Shown here: positions 43,509 through 56,213 of the stretch, in pieces
Layout: every line of letters begins with the position of its first letter
Position numbering within the stretch: position 1 is the stretch's first letter
NCBI RefSeq assembly: GCF_007786235.1
Contig: NZ_VNFK01000003.1
Span: 248,001 to 312,000, forward strand
DNA from: Paenarthrobacter nitroguajacolicus
GTDB taxonomy: Bacteria > Actinomycetota > Actinomycetes > Actinomycetales > Micrococcaceae
DNA: 64,000 nucleotides
Direction: 5' to 3'
Notes under the pieces: model-generated
The model's input: only the letters and a program-made list of their open reading frames with translations
Told to the model about the DNA's origin: nothing
Database searches by the model: none
Made by a program: the position numbers and the translations under genes

Positions 43509-45031
43509 GTACTGAAACCTCGACGCCGGGTGGCGGCTCAGCGGGCGGCGACCGTACCGCCGTCGTACCTTCCAAGGGCCTCCACGCCGGAATCCTGGAC
43601 CTGGGAGACTCCGTCATGCTGGGCCTTGCGTCCACCGCCCCTGTCTATTCGCTGGCGGCCACGCTGGGACTCATTGTTGCCGTGAACGGCAACTACACTC
43701 CCCTGATCCTGATCCTTGGCTTCATCCCCGTGCTCTTCATCGCCTACGCTTTCCGGGAGCTGAACAGCGCCATGCCGGACTGCGGCACCACGTTCTTCTG
43801 GGCGCGCAGGGCATTCGGTCCGTGGGCGGGCTGGCTTGGCGGCTGGGGGGTTGCCCTTGCCGGCATCGTGGTGCTGGCCAACCTGGCGCAAATTGCCGGC
43901 AAGTACCTCTGGCTGCTGGTGGGCGATGGTTCCCTGGCGGAGAACAAGTGGCTGGTGACCGCCACGGGCGTGCTGTTCATCGCGTTCATGACGTACGTGA
44001 ACAACCGCGGCATCAGACTCGGGGAGCACGTCCAGCGCACCCTGACGTATATCCAATACATTTCGCTGGGTATTTTCGCGGTGGCCATCATTGTCCGGAT
44101 CGCCGGAGGAGCACCCGAGGGCCAGGCCTTCGATTTCGAGTGGTTCAATCCCGCGGGTGCCTTTGCCGACCCCGGTGCCGTGGTTCACGGTGTCTTGCTG
44201 GCGCTCTTTATCTACTGGGGCTGGGACACGTGCCTGGCGCTCAACGAGGAAACCGAGAATCCCACCAAGACGCCGGGCCGTGGCGCAGTCATCTCCGCAT
44301 CAGTGCTTGTGGCGATCTACGTGTCAGTGGCACTGCTGGTCATGATGTACGCCACGATCGGGACCGATGGCATCGGCCTGGGCAATGAAGCCAACCAGGA
44401 CGACGTTTTCCTGGCCATGAAGGACGTTGTTTTGGGTCCGTGGGGCTGGTTGATCATTGTGGCGGTGCTGGCATCCGTGCTGTCCTCCACGCAGACCACC
44501 ATCCTGCCGACCGCGCGCGGAACGCTGTCCATGGGTGTCAACGGCGCCCTGCCCGCCCGCTTCGGCAAGGTGCACGAACGCTTCCAGACGCCGGGCTTCT
44601 CCACGCAGGTCATGGGAGCCGTGGCCGTGGTGTACTACGTAGCGATGAGTTTCCTCAGCGAAAACCTGTTGTCCGACTCCATCAGCGCCATCAGCCTGTT
44701 CATCGCGTTCTACTACGCCCTCACCGGGTTCTCCTGCGTCTGGTTCTTCCGCTCCACGCTCCGGGACTCCGCCCGCAACCTGTGGTTCCGGGGCATCCTG
44801 CCGTTCCTGGGCGCGGTGTCCTTGACCGCTGCATTCTTCATCTCGGCGGTCCAAATGTGGGACCCGGCCTATGGGGATACGCAGATCTTCGGAATCGGCG
44901 GTGCGTTCGTCAGCGGTGTCCTGCTGTTGGCCTTGGGTGTGGTGCTGGCGATCGTCTGCCGCTTCGCACCGTCCACACGCGGGTACTTCACCGGCGAACG
45001 GAAAGAGGCCGGGATAGTCCGCGGCGAGTAA
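43505..45031 (+). CDS. APC-superfamily amino acid/polyamine permease
   Basis: This 508-residue permease has about 12 helices. VMLGLASTAPVYSLAATLGL is the APC helix-1 region. DCGTTFFWARRAFGPWAGWL and YWGWDTCLALNEETENPTKT are other APC motifs. It imports an amino acid or amine with protons. Its ATG lies within the ligase stop (ATGA). In this operon it may supply the ligase with a substrate. Confidence 0.88.
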   Translation: MSTETSTPGGGSAGGDRTAVVPSKGLHAGILDLGDSVMLGLASTAPVYSLAATLGLIVAVNGNYTPLILILGFIPVLFIAYAFRELNSAMPDCGTTFFWARRAFGPWAGWLGGWGVALAGIVVLANLAQIAGKYLWLLVGDGSLAENKWLVTATGVLFIAFMTYVNNRGIRLGEHVQRTLTYIQYISLGIFAVAIIVRIAGGAPEGQAFDFEWFNPAGAFADPGAVVHGVLLALFIYWGWDTCLALNEETENPTKTPGRGAVISASVLVAIYVSVALLVMMYATIGTDGIGLGNEANQDDVFLAMKDVVLGPWGWLIIVAVLASVLSSTQTTILPTARGTLSMGVNGALPARFGKVHERFQTPGFSTQVMGAVAVVYYVAMSFLSENLLSDSISAISLFIAFYYALTGFSCVWFFRSTLRDSARNLWFRGILPFLGAVSLTAAFFISAVQMWDPAYGDTQIFGIGGAFVSGVLLLALGVVLAIVCRFAPSTRGYFTGERKEAGIVRGE

Positions 45032-45059
45032 CTCAGGCTTGTCCGCCTAGGATGCTGGA

Positions 45060-46235
45060 ATGAGCGATTCAACGACGAACACCTCCGACGTCCTGGCCCT
45101 GGATTCCCTGCTGTCCGCGGACGAGCTTGCCCTCCGCCACACGGTCCGTGACTACACCGCACAACGGATCCGTCCGAACATCGCCCGCTGGTACGAGGAC
45201 GCCAAATTCCCCCGGGAGATCGCTCCCGAACTGGGTGAACTCGGCGTCCTTGGCATGCATCTGGAGGGTTACGGCTGCCCGGGGCGCACCGCCGTCGAAT
45301 ATGGTCTGGCCGCCATGGAACTGGAGGCCGGCGACTCTGGGATCCGCACCTTCGTTTCGGTGCAGGGTTCCCTGGCCATGACCGCCATTCACAAGTGGGG
45401 TTCGGAAGCCCAAAAGGAACAATGGCTGCCCCGAATGGCGGCCGGCGAGCTGATCGGCTGTTTCGCCCTGACGGAGCCAACGGCGGGATCGGACCCGTCG
45501 TCCATGACCACGGTCGCCCGCGAGACAGCCGACGGCTGGGTCCTTGACGGCGCCAAACGCTGGATCGGCCTTGCTTCCATTGCCGACGTGATGGTGGTGT
45601 GGGCAAAGACGGACGACGGGATCCGCGGCTTCCTGGTTCCCGCAGGAACAACCGGCGTGACCGCCACGCCGATCGGACCGAAGCTCTCCATGCGTGCCTC
45701 CATCCAGTGCGATGTAACGTTCGACGACGTGAGGCTGGGTCCGGAGGCACTCCTCCCGGGTGCCCTGGGACTCAAAGGGCCGTTCTCCTGCTTGAACGAG
45801 GCCCGCTATGGCATCGCTTGGGGCGCCATGGGGGCCGCCCGCGACTCCTACGAGGCCGCACTTTCCTACGCCGGTGACCGTTTGCAGTTCGGGCGACCCC
45901 TGGCCGGCTATCAGCTCACGCAGGAGAAGTTGGTGAACATGCTCCTGGAGATCCAGAAAGGCACCATGCTGGCCCTCCACCTGGGCCGGTTGAAGGACGC
46001 CGGGCAGCTGCACCCGCAGCAGATCTCGATGGGCAAGCTGAACAATGTCCGGGAAGCCATCAAGATTGCCAGGGAAGCCCGCACCATTCTGGGCGGTAAC
46101 GGCGTCACACTGGACTACTCACCCCTCCGGCATGCCAACAACCTGGAATCCGTCCGGACGTATGAAGGCACCGACGAAGTCCACACGCTGATCCTGGGCC
46201 AGCACATCACTGGCATCGGCGCATTCCGGGGCTAA
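45060..46235 (+). CDS. Acyl-CoA dehydrogenase, glutaryl-CoA dehydrogenase-like
   Basis: This 391-residue FAD enzyme has CFALTEPTAGSDPSSM and YAGDRLQFGRPLAGYQLTQEK. The catalytic base is Glu369 in RTYEGTDEVHTLILG. This is the glutaryl-CoA dehydrogenase branch, which oxidises and decarboxylates glutaryl-CoA in lysine or tryptophan breakdown, but other acyl-CoAs are possible. ATG at 45060 lies 28 bases after the permease gene, so it may be co-transcribed. No electron-transfer flavoprotein is nearby. Confidence 0.9.
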   Translation: MSDSTTNTSDVLALDSLLSADELALRHTVRDYTAQRIRPNIARWYEDAKFPREIAPELGELGVLGMHLEGYGCPGRTAVEYGLAAMELEAGDSGIRTFVSVQGSLAMTAIHKWGSEAQKEQWLPRMAAGELIGCFALTEPTAGSDPSSMTTVARETADGWVLDGAKRWIGLASIADVMVVWAKTDDGIRGFLVPAGTTGVTATPIGPKLSMRASIQCDVTFDDVRLGPEALLPGALGLKGPFSCLNEARYGIAWGAMGAARDSYEAALSYAGDRLQFGRPLAGYQLTQEKLVNMLLEIQKGTMLALHLGRLKDAGQLHPQQISMGKLNNVREAIKIAREARTILGGNGVTLDYSPLRHANNLESVRTYEGTDEVHTLILGQHITGIGAFRG

Positions 46236-46254
46236 CCCACCCAACCGGCTGTCC

Positions 46255-46869
46255 CTAGTTGGACTCCGGGACGATCACGAGTTTCAAGTAGCCGCGAAGG
46301 CGCTCGGCAACGTCCACGTCGTCGGGGGCCAACAACCATTGCGTCTGAAGCCCGTCCCACAAGGCAACCAGGGACATCGCGGCCTCGTCCGGATCAACGC
46401 CCGGGCGCAGCCGGCCAACAGCTGCCAATTCCGCGAACCGTCGACCGTAGCTTGCGCGCAACCGCTCATAGCGCTCGGTGAAGTAGTCCCGGCCAGGGTG
46501 CTCATCCGTGACCGATTCGGCGCAGAGGACCGTGTAAAGCTCGATCACTCCTGGAATGCCCTCGTTATAGAGGGCCGTCCGGATGACGGAATCCGCCAAG
46601 CCCTCTTCCATGTCGTCAGGGAAGGCGCCACTGGTGATCTCGTCGCGGCGTTCCAGGACCGACATCAGGAGGTCGCGCTTTGACGGGAAGTAGTGCAGCA
46701 AGCTTGTTTGGCTCATCCCTGCACGGTCCGCAACGTCCTGCAGCGATCCCCCGCGGTAGCCACGGGCAGCGAACACCGCATGCGCAGCGTCCAGAATTGT
46801 TTGGCGCCGTTCCTCGGATTTCGCGTAGGGCCCGCGCTTCCCTGCGCGGGCCACGTCCTTTGTGGTCAT
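46255..46869 (-). CDS. TetR-family repressor next to the beta-galactoside operon
   Basis: This is a 204-residue regulator. The N-terminal helix-turn-helix is ERRQTILDAAHAVFAARGYR followed by GGSLQDVADRAGMSQTSLLH and YFPSKRDLL. The C-terminal ligand domain differs from well-known types. ATG at 46869 is chosen; an upstream ATG would place the operator inside the gene. It diverges from the binding-protein gene, with an ACTCGAA palindrome between them, so it probably represses the lacZ operon and itself. Confidence 0.88.
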   Translation of the reverse strand: MTTKDVARAGKRGPYAKSEERRQTILDAAHAVFAARGYRGGSLQDVADRAGMSQTSLLHYFPSKRDLLMSVLERRDEITSGAFPDDMEEGLADSVIRTALYNEGIPGVIELYTVLCAESVTDEHPGRDYFTERYERLRASYGRRFAELAAVGRLRPGVDPDEAAMSLVALWDGLQTQWLLAPDDVDVAERLRGYLKLVIVPESN

Positions 46870-46899
46870 GGCTAGCCAGTGTACGCGGGTACTGACCTC

Positions 46900-46927
46900 A
46901 CTCGAAATTCGAGTAAGCACTCGAATT
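46900..46927 (+). promoter_or_regulatory. TetR operator between tetR and the lacZ operon
   Basis: ACTCGAA and TTCGAGT (46900-46914) form a perfect 7-1-7 palindrome. A further half-site ACTCGAATT lies at 46919-46927. It sits 31 bases upstream of the TetR gene ATG, in a position to control both divergent genes. Confidence 0.6.
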
Positions 46928-47012
46928 ATCTGTTACCGTGATCACAATCGACGTGCCGGGGCCGCTCTCCGAGTGCCGGCAGCGTCAACCTGACACGAAG
47001 AGGTGAAGGCTC

Positions 47013-48347
47013 ATGACCCGTTTCACTCGAAGACAACTTCTGGGCGCAGGCCTGGGCACGGCAGCCATGGGACTGCTGTCCGGCTGCGCGACGCCGGGAA
47101 CCCAATCCGTCAACGCTGCACCCACCATCCCCGCCGCCACCGGTCCAGTGCGGCTCACGTATTGGGCATGGCTGAAGGACTTCCAGAATGTCGCCGACAT
47201 CTGGAATGCACAGAATCCGAACGTTCAGGTGGACGTCGTGTGGATCCCGGGCGGCAACGCAGGTGGATACCAGAAGCTGTACTCGGCCCTGGCAGCCGGC
47301 GGTGGACCGGACCTGGCGCAGGTGGAGCTCCGTTCCATTCCGGAGTTCATGCTGGTCAACGGGCTGGTGGACGTCTCCCGCTACGGAGCCAACGACCATG
47401 CGCACCTCTACGACCCCACTCTGTGGAAGCAGGTCAGCTACACGGGCGGCGTCTACGGATTACCCCAGGACTCCGGACCCATGGCCATGTTCTACCAGCC
47501 AGCCATCCTGGACAAGGTGGGCGGAACCAGCCCCACAACCTGGGACGAATGGGCGGAACTGGCCCGCGAGCTCCGTTCCGTGGACACGTACCTTGATTGC
47601 TTCCCCATCAGCGACGCCTCGCCCTTCGCCTCCTTCGCTGGTCAAGCAGGAGCTGCCTGGCTTCGTCCAGAGGAGAATGGCTGGGTCATCAACATGACCG
47701 ACGACGCGACGCTGAACACCGCGCGCTTCTTCGACAAAGCGATCGACGACGACCTCGTCACCACTGCGTACGGCGCCTTCTCGCCGGGCTGGTTCGCTGC
47801 GGCAGGCAAGGGCGGCATCGCCTCCACCGTCACCGGCAGCTGGGGCGATGCACTGGTGGAGGGCGTCAGTGGTTCCGAAGGTAAGTGGCGCGTTGCCCCC
47901 ATGCCCACATGGGGCGGCACCGGGTTCGGGTCCAGCTACCTGGGTGGTTCCACCGCGGCCGTGCTTGCCAACAGCAAGCACCCCAAGGAAGCGGTGGAGT
48001 TCGCCGTCTGGCTGACAACCTCACAAGAAGGCATCGACGCCGAGATCAAGAACAGCGGCATCGGGTGGTCCCCGAATCCCGATTTCATTGGAACGGACCG
48101 GCAACAACCTTCGGCCTTCTTCGGCGGCCAGGACTACAACCAGGACGTCTTCGTCCCGGCAGCCCAACAGCAGAACCCTGACTGGTCCTGGTGGCCGGTG
48201 ACCCAGCAGTCCTTCAACATCCTGAGCGACGGTTTCCGCAAGAAAGCCTTCGGGACCTCCTTGGTGGACTCCATCGCGGCTTCCGAGCAGCAGATCATCA
48301 CCGTTTTCAAGAACAAGGGCCTCACCATCCGGAAGGAAACGGCATGA
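47013..48347 (+). CDS. Sugar ABC importer binding lipoprotein (beta-galactoside type)
   Basis: This 444-residue protein has a twin-Arg signal (FTRRQLLGAG) and lipobox LLSGCATP (Cys25), so it may be a Tat-exported lipoprotein. The mature domain is a CUT1-type binder (VRLTYWAWLKDFQNVADIWN, GGYQKLYSALAAGGGPDLAQ). GAAGAGGTGAAGG precedes the ATG. It starts the importer-lacZ operon. The next gene overlaps by 4 bases. Confidence 0.9.
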   Translation: MTRFTRRQLLGAGLGTAAMGLLSGCATPGTQSVNAAPTIPAATGPVRLTYWAWLKDFQNVADIWNAQNPNVQVDVVWIPGGNAGGYQKLYSALAAGGGPDLAQVELRSIPEFMLVNGLVDVSRYGANDHAHLYDPTLWKQVSYTGGVYGLPQDSGPMAMFYQPAILDKVGGTSPTTWDEWAELARELRSVDTYLDCFPISDASPFASFAGQAGAAWLRPEENGWVINMTDDATLNTARFFDKAIDDDLVTTAYGAFSPGWFAAAGKGGIASTVTGSWGDALVEGVSGSEGKWRVAPMPTWGGTGFGSSYLGGSTAAVLANSKHPKEAVEFAVWLTTSQEGIDAEIKNSGIGWSPNPDFIGTDRQQPSAFFGGQDYNQDVFVPAAQQQNPDWSWWPVTQQSFNILSDGFRKKAFGTSLVDSIAASEQQIITVFKNKGLTIRKETA

Positions 48348-49287
48348 CGACCACTCGTACAGCACCCGCCGCAAGGCGTCCTGCCGACGTACCCCGGCGC
48401 AGCAAGCGCACTGGCGCAGCAGCACGTGCGCCTTGGCTCTTGCTGGCGCCGTTCCTGGGGTTGTTCGTCCTCACGTTCCTGCTGCCAATTGTTGTAGCCA
48501 TCCTGTCCAGCTTCACCAAAGTGACCAGGAGCGGACTCTTCGGCGAGGCCGGCGTGACCAGCGAATTCGCTGGGTTCAGCAACTACGCGCAGGCTCTGGC
48601 AGACGGCAGCTTCGTAGCCTCGATCGGCCGGATGCTGTTGTTCGGCATCGTCCAGGTGCCCGTCATGATCGTCCTATGCACGGTCTTGGCACTGATGTTG
48701 GAATCGGCTTCTGCCAAGTGGCCCGGATTCTTCCGCGCCGCCTACTTCATGCCCTACGGTGTCCCCGGCGTCATCGCCACCATCCTGTGGTCCTTCCTGT
48801 ATGTGCCCGGCCTCAGCCCACTGTTCGACGTGGCCAAGATCGTGGGCCTCACCCCGGACTTCCTGGGTGCCAACAGCGTGCTGTGGTCCATCGCCAACAT
48901 CGTCACGTGGAGCTACACGGGCTACAACATGCTGATTATCGTGGCGCAACTCAAGGCCATTCCGGTGGAACTTTACGAGGCCGCCAAGGTGGACGGTGCG
49001 TCGACGTGGCGCGTGGCCCGGAGCATCCAGCTCCCCCTGATCCGCCCGGCACTCATGCTCACCACGGTGTTTTCGATTATCGGAACGCTGCAGTTGTTCG
49101 CGGAGGCCCAGGTCCTCAAGACCGTAGCCCCTGCCATTGACAGCCAGTACACGCCCAACCTCAGCGCTTACACCACGGCATTTGCCTACAACGACTACAA
49201 CGTCGCTGCCGCCCAGTCGGTCATCATTGCCGTGGCCGCGTTCGCCCTTTCGTTCGCCTTCCTCGCACTCACCAACAGGAAGTCATC

Positions 49288-49291
<4 letters not shown>
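48344..49291 (+). CDS. Sugar ABC importer permease, MalF type
   Basis: This is a 315-residue permease with six helices after the basic N-terminus VPRRSKRTGAAARA. The EAA loop is YEAAKVDGASTWRVARSIQL. ATG at 48344 lies in the ATGA overlap with the binding-protein gene. The frame is open upstream, but that is antisense-like noise. It pairs with the MalG-type protein. Confidence 0.92.
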
Positions 49292-53285
<3,994 letters not shown>

Positions 53286-53293
53286 TACCCCCA

Positions 53294-53352
53294 TTGCGGG
53301 GCCTGCTCTGCGCACGTCCAGCGGAGAATGGAGCGCAGAGCGGGCCCCGCAA
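53294..53352. terminator. Hairpin between lacZ and the convergent MFS gene
   Basis: Arms 53294-53313 and 53333-53352 pair over 20 bases with one T-G pair and a 19-base loop. It lies just after the lacZ stop and just before the MFS stop and can end either transcript. Confidence 0.75.
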
Positions 53353-53357
53353 CACCG

Positions 53358-54740
53358 TCAGGTAACAGCGATGGGTTCCTTTTTCACCGCGTCCTTGCGG
53401 ATGGTGGCGCTGATGACCGCAGCCACGGTGCACATGGCAGCCGCGCCCAGCCAGGCGTAGTTGTAGTGCCCGGTGGCGTCACGAATGAAGCCTGCAGCGA
53501 GGGCGGCAGCAGCTGCTCCGAGCTGGTGGGCGGCGAAAACCCAGCCGAACACCACTGAGCCGTCCGCGCCGAACACTGAGCGGCAGATCGCCGCGGTGGG
53601 CGGCACAGTGGCCACCCAGTCCAGCCCGTAGACCACCACGAAGATGATCATGCTCGGTTCCACGGAGGAACCCAGCAGCAGCGGCAGCACCAGCAGGCCT
53701 ATCCCACGGAACTGGTAGTACACGGCCAACAGGACTTTAGGGTTGAACCGGTCGGTCAGCCAGCCGGAGGCGATGGTCCCCACGATGTCGAAAATCCCGA
53801 CGACGGCCAACAAACCTGCCGCCGTGGTTTCCGGCATGCCGTGATCGTGTGCAGACGGAATGAAGTGCGTGCCGATGAGCCCGTTGGTGGTGGCACCACA
53901 AATCGCGAAGCCGGCCGCCAAAGCCCAGAATGTACGGACTCTCATGGCACGCCTGAGGACTTGCACGGCACGGACGGCCGCGTTGGGGGAATCCCCTGAG
54001 CCGGGCGCGGCAACCACCGCGGCGGGCTCGCTGGCTGTCGTCGTGGGGATTCCGGCGCCGGGTGCTTGCGTTTTCGGTGTTTCAGCACCGTAAGGCAACA
54101 CTCCGACGTCGGCCGGTGAGTTCCGCAGCCAGCGCAGCACCAGCGGGACCACCGCGAGCGCACCCGCGGCGATGAGCAGCGACGCGCCCCGCCAGCCGGG
54201 ATTTTGGGCGAGGGCGGCGATAAAGGGCAGGAACACCAACTGGCCGGCGGCACTGCCCGCGGTCAGGATGCCGATCACCAGTCCGCGGCTCTTCGCGAAC
54301 CACGTGTTGGCGATGGTCGCAGCGAAGACGAGGGCCATGGATCCCGTACCGAGCCCGATCAGCAGCCCCCAGGTGAGGAGGATCTGCCATGACTGGTTCA
54401 CCAACACGGTGAGGGCCGAACCCAGGCCGATAAGGCACAAAGCAAGAGCCGTGACCTTGCGGATTCCGAAGCGTTCCATCAAAGCTGCCGCGAACGGCGC
54501 CGTCAAGCCGAACAGGACCAGGTTGATGCTGACCGCCAGGGACAACACCGTGGTGGACCAGCCGAATTCCTGCTGCAGCGGGACCATCAGCACGCCGGGG
54601 GCCGCACGGAAACCGGCTGCCCCCACCAAGGCAAGGAAGGCCACTGCCGCAACAATCCACGCTGGGTGCAGTCGCCGTCGTTTCCCGGTGGGACCGCCCG
54701 TGGTGCCGGGCGGCGTTCCTGTGACGTCGGGAGCGGTCAT
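53358..54740 (-). CDS. MFS transporter (oxalate/formate-antiporter-like)
   Basis: This is a 460-residue protein with about 12 helices and a central hydrophilic loop (about 230-270). FGWSTTVLSLAVSINLVLFG and GWLTDRFNPKVLLAVYYQFR are MFS motifs of the organic-anion/monocarboxylate-like group. The substrate is unknown. It overlaps the HxlR gene by 4 bases, so the regulator and transporter are one unit. Confidence 0.85.
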   Translation of the reverse strand: MTAPDVTGTPPGTTGGPTGKRRRLHPAWIVAAVAFLALVGAAGFRAAPGVLMVPLQQEFGWSTTVLSLAVSINLVLFGLTAPFAAALMERFGIRKVTALALCLIGLGSALTVLVNQSWQILLTWGLLIGLGTGSMALVFAATIANTWFAKSRGLVIGILTAGSAAGQLVFLPFIAALAQNPGWRGASLLIAAGALAVVPLVLRWLRNSPADVGVLPYGAETPKTQAPGAGIPTTTASEPAAVVAAPGSGDSPNAAVRAVQVLRRAMRVRTFWALAAGFAICGATTNGLIGTHFIPSAHDHGMPETTAAGLLAVVGIFDIVGTIASGWLTDRFNPKVLLAVYYQFRGIGLLVLPLLLGSSVEPSMIIFVVVYGLDWVATVPPTAAICRSVFGADGSVVFGWVFAAHQLGAAAAALAAGFIRDATGHYNYAWLGAAAMCTVAAVISATIRKDAVKKEPIAVT

Positions 54741-55270
54741 ACGGGGATCTCCGTTTCGGGGGAAGCCGGGGTGCGGTTTTCAAGGGGTGCGACGGCGAGT
54801 GGCAGTGGATGGTCGCTGCGTTTGAAGCTGTGCCAGCTCGTGTTGGCGGCGGTGAGCCGGGTGCCGCAGTGGGTGCAGGTGTCGGCGGACATCGTGGCCT
54901 CGCCGCAGTCTGTATGGATGACCTTCATATGGGAGACCTCGTTGGGAGCGTCCAAGTGCTTCTCCGCCCAAATGATGATGGCGTTGAGCACCGGCAACGC
55001 GTCCTCCCCCTTGGGAGTCAGGACGTACTCCTGCCGGGTACGTGCCCCATCCCGATAGGGGCGCTGGGCCAGGAGACCGGCTTCGAGGAGCCAGCCAAGC
55101 CGCTTGCTGAGGACGTTGTCCGCCACTTCCAGGCGCTGCTTCATGGCTTCATAACGGCCGTTCCCGAAGAAGATCTCCCGCAGGACAAGGCTTCCCCAGG
55201 GATCGCCAAGGACATCCAGGCCGCGGGCGAGGCTGCACGTGCGTGCGGACCAGTCGGAACGAAGAGGCAT
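54737..55270 (-). CDS. HxlR-family regulator with a cysteine-rich tail
   Basis: This 177-residue protein has the HxlR winged helix at about 10-105 (CSLARGLDVLGDPWGSLVLR, VADNVLSKRLGWLLEAGLLA, YVLTPKGEDALPVLNAII). Its tail has HTDCGEATMSADTCTHCGTR, which may bind zinc or sense redox. Most HxlR proteins are about 110-150 residues. The start is ATG at 55270. It probably controls the MFS gene with which it overlaps. Confidence 0.85.
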   Translation of the reverse strand: MPLRSDWSARTCSLARGLDVLGDPWGSLVLREIFFGNGRYEAMKQRLEVADNVLSKRLGWLLEAGLLAQRPYRDGARTRQEYVLTPKGEDALPVLNAIIIWAEKHLDAPNEVSHMKVIHTDCGEATMSADTCTHCGTRLTAANTSWHSFKRSDHPLPLAVAPLENRTPASPETEIPV

Positions 55271-55479
55271 GCGCCAAAAATACCTGACTTTTCTAAAGAA
55301 AGCTACGATGCTGCCGATGCCCCTTTCGGCACGGCAGCAAATCCAAGTAGCGCCGCGCCAAAGTCGAGTATCCCCTCTGGCTTCCCAACGGCCAAGTAGT
55401 TCCTACAATCGAAGTGTCTGGGGATTTTCGAATATCCGTTCCGGCTTCCATAGCGGATCCACTCCCGCTTGGAGTTCCC

Positions 55480-56097
55480 ATGACTCTGCAGGGCGACCCA
55501 CAACCACAAACCGCACCAACAGAACCTCCCCTTCGATACCCAAGGCCAGCCCCGGGCATCTCTTTCAGGGCGCTGGTGGCGGCAGGTGCCATGGTCGCGG
55601 CAATCGCGCTGACCCCGCCCTTCCCGGGCGCGGCAACGACAATGCCCGCAGATTCTTCCCCCGCCCTCCACGCCGTCGCGTTCGAGCGGCTGGCAACGCC
55701 CGCCGTCGTACGTCCAGTGGCGGCGCCCGCAGTGCAAGTGCCACCCGCCGAACTGAAACACGAGCCGGCAGCATGGACCATCCCCGTTGCCGGATCCGGG
55801 GGGCAGGATCTGGTGGATGCCTGCATTGGCCCGGTCCACTACACGCCCACGGATGCCTTCTCCTTGTTCATCACCGAGCACGACTTCTGCGGCGGTTGGG
55901 CAAGGTTCTCGAGCATTGCCGTGGGCCAAACGGTGACCCTGGCCGGTTACGGAACCTACACTGTTTCGGCTCGCGGGCAGGTTCCCCTGGGTGGCACCAC
56001 CAGCCACGTCTCGGAAGTCTTTGGCGGCTTCCCCAAAGCGGTGTTGCAGACCTGCATTCCCGGCACCAGCCAGATGCTGGTGATAGCCCTTAGCTAA
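55480..56097 (+). CDS. Secreted or anchored sortase-like protein
   Basis: This is a 205-residue protein. ATG at 55480 follows GGAG. An N-terminal hydrophobic helix (about 29-47) anchors or exports it, then a Pro/Ala-rich linker. The C-terminal part has SLFITEHDFCGGW, VTLAGYGTYTVSAR and AVLQTCIPGTSQMLVIAL, an order like sortase (His, then Cys at a TC). The usual active-site Arg after the Cys is not seen (a Gln is there). So it is sortase-like at best, with activity doubtful. Confidence 0.55.
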   Translation: MTLQGDPQPQTAPTEPPLRYPRPAPGISFRALVAAGAMVAAIALTPPFPGAATTMPADSSPALHAVAFERLATPAVVRPVAAPAVQVPPAELKHEPAAWTIPVAGSGGQDLVDACIGPVHYTPTDAFSLFITEHDFCGGWARFSSIAVGQTVTLAGYGTYTVSARGQVPLGGTTSHVSEVFGGFPKAVLQTCIPGTSQMLVIALS

Positions 56098-56144
56098 CAA
56101 AGTCCACATGTGATCTGCGCGACACACCCCCTTGGTTTGCCCCG

Positions 56145-56166
56145 GTTTCATCGGTAGTTCACTCGG
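56145..56166 (+). promoter_or_regulatory. Possible PHO box before the phospholipase C gene
   Basis: Two 11-base units, GTTTCATCGGT and AGTTCACTCGG, repeat TTCAY 11 bases apart. That is the layout of actinobacterial PhoP sites. A weak TACGCT (-10-like) lies at 56173-56178. The gene encodes an enzyme that could release phosphate. Tentative. Confidence 0.4.
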
Positions 56167-56213
56167 GGTGCCTACGCTTGCCCGGTCAACTCTGACCACG
56201 AAAGGCACTCTGA

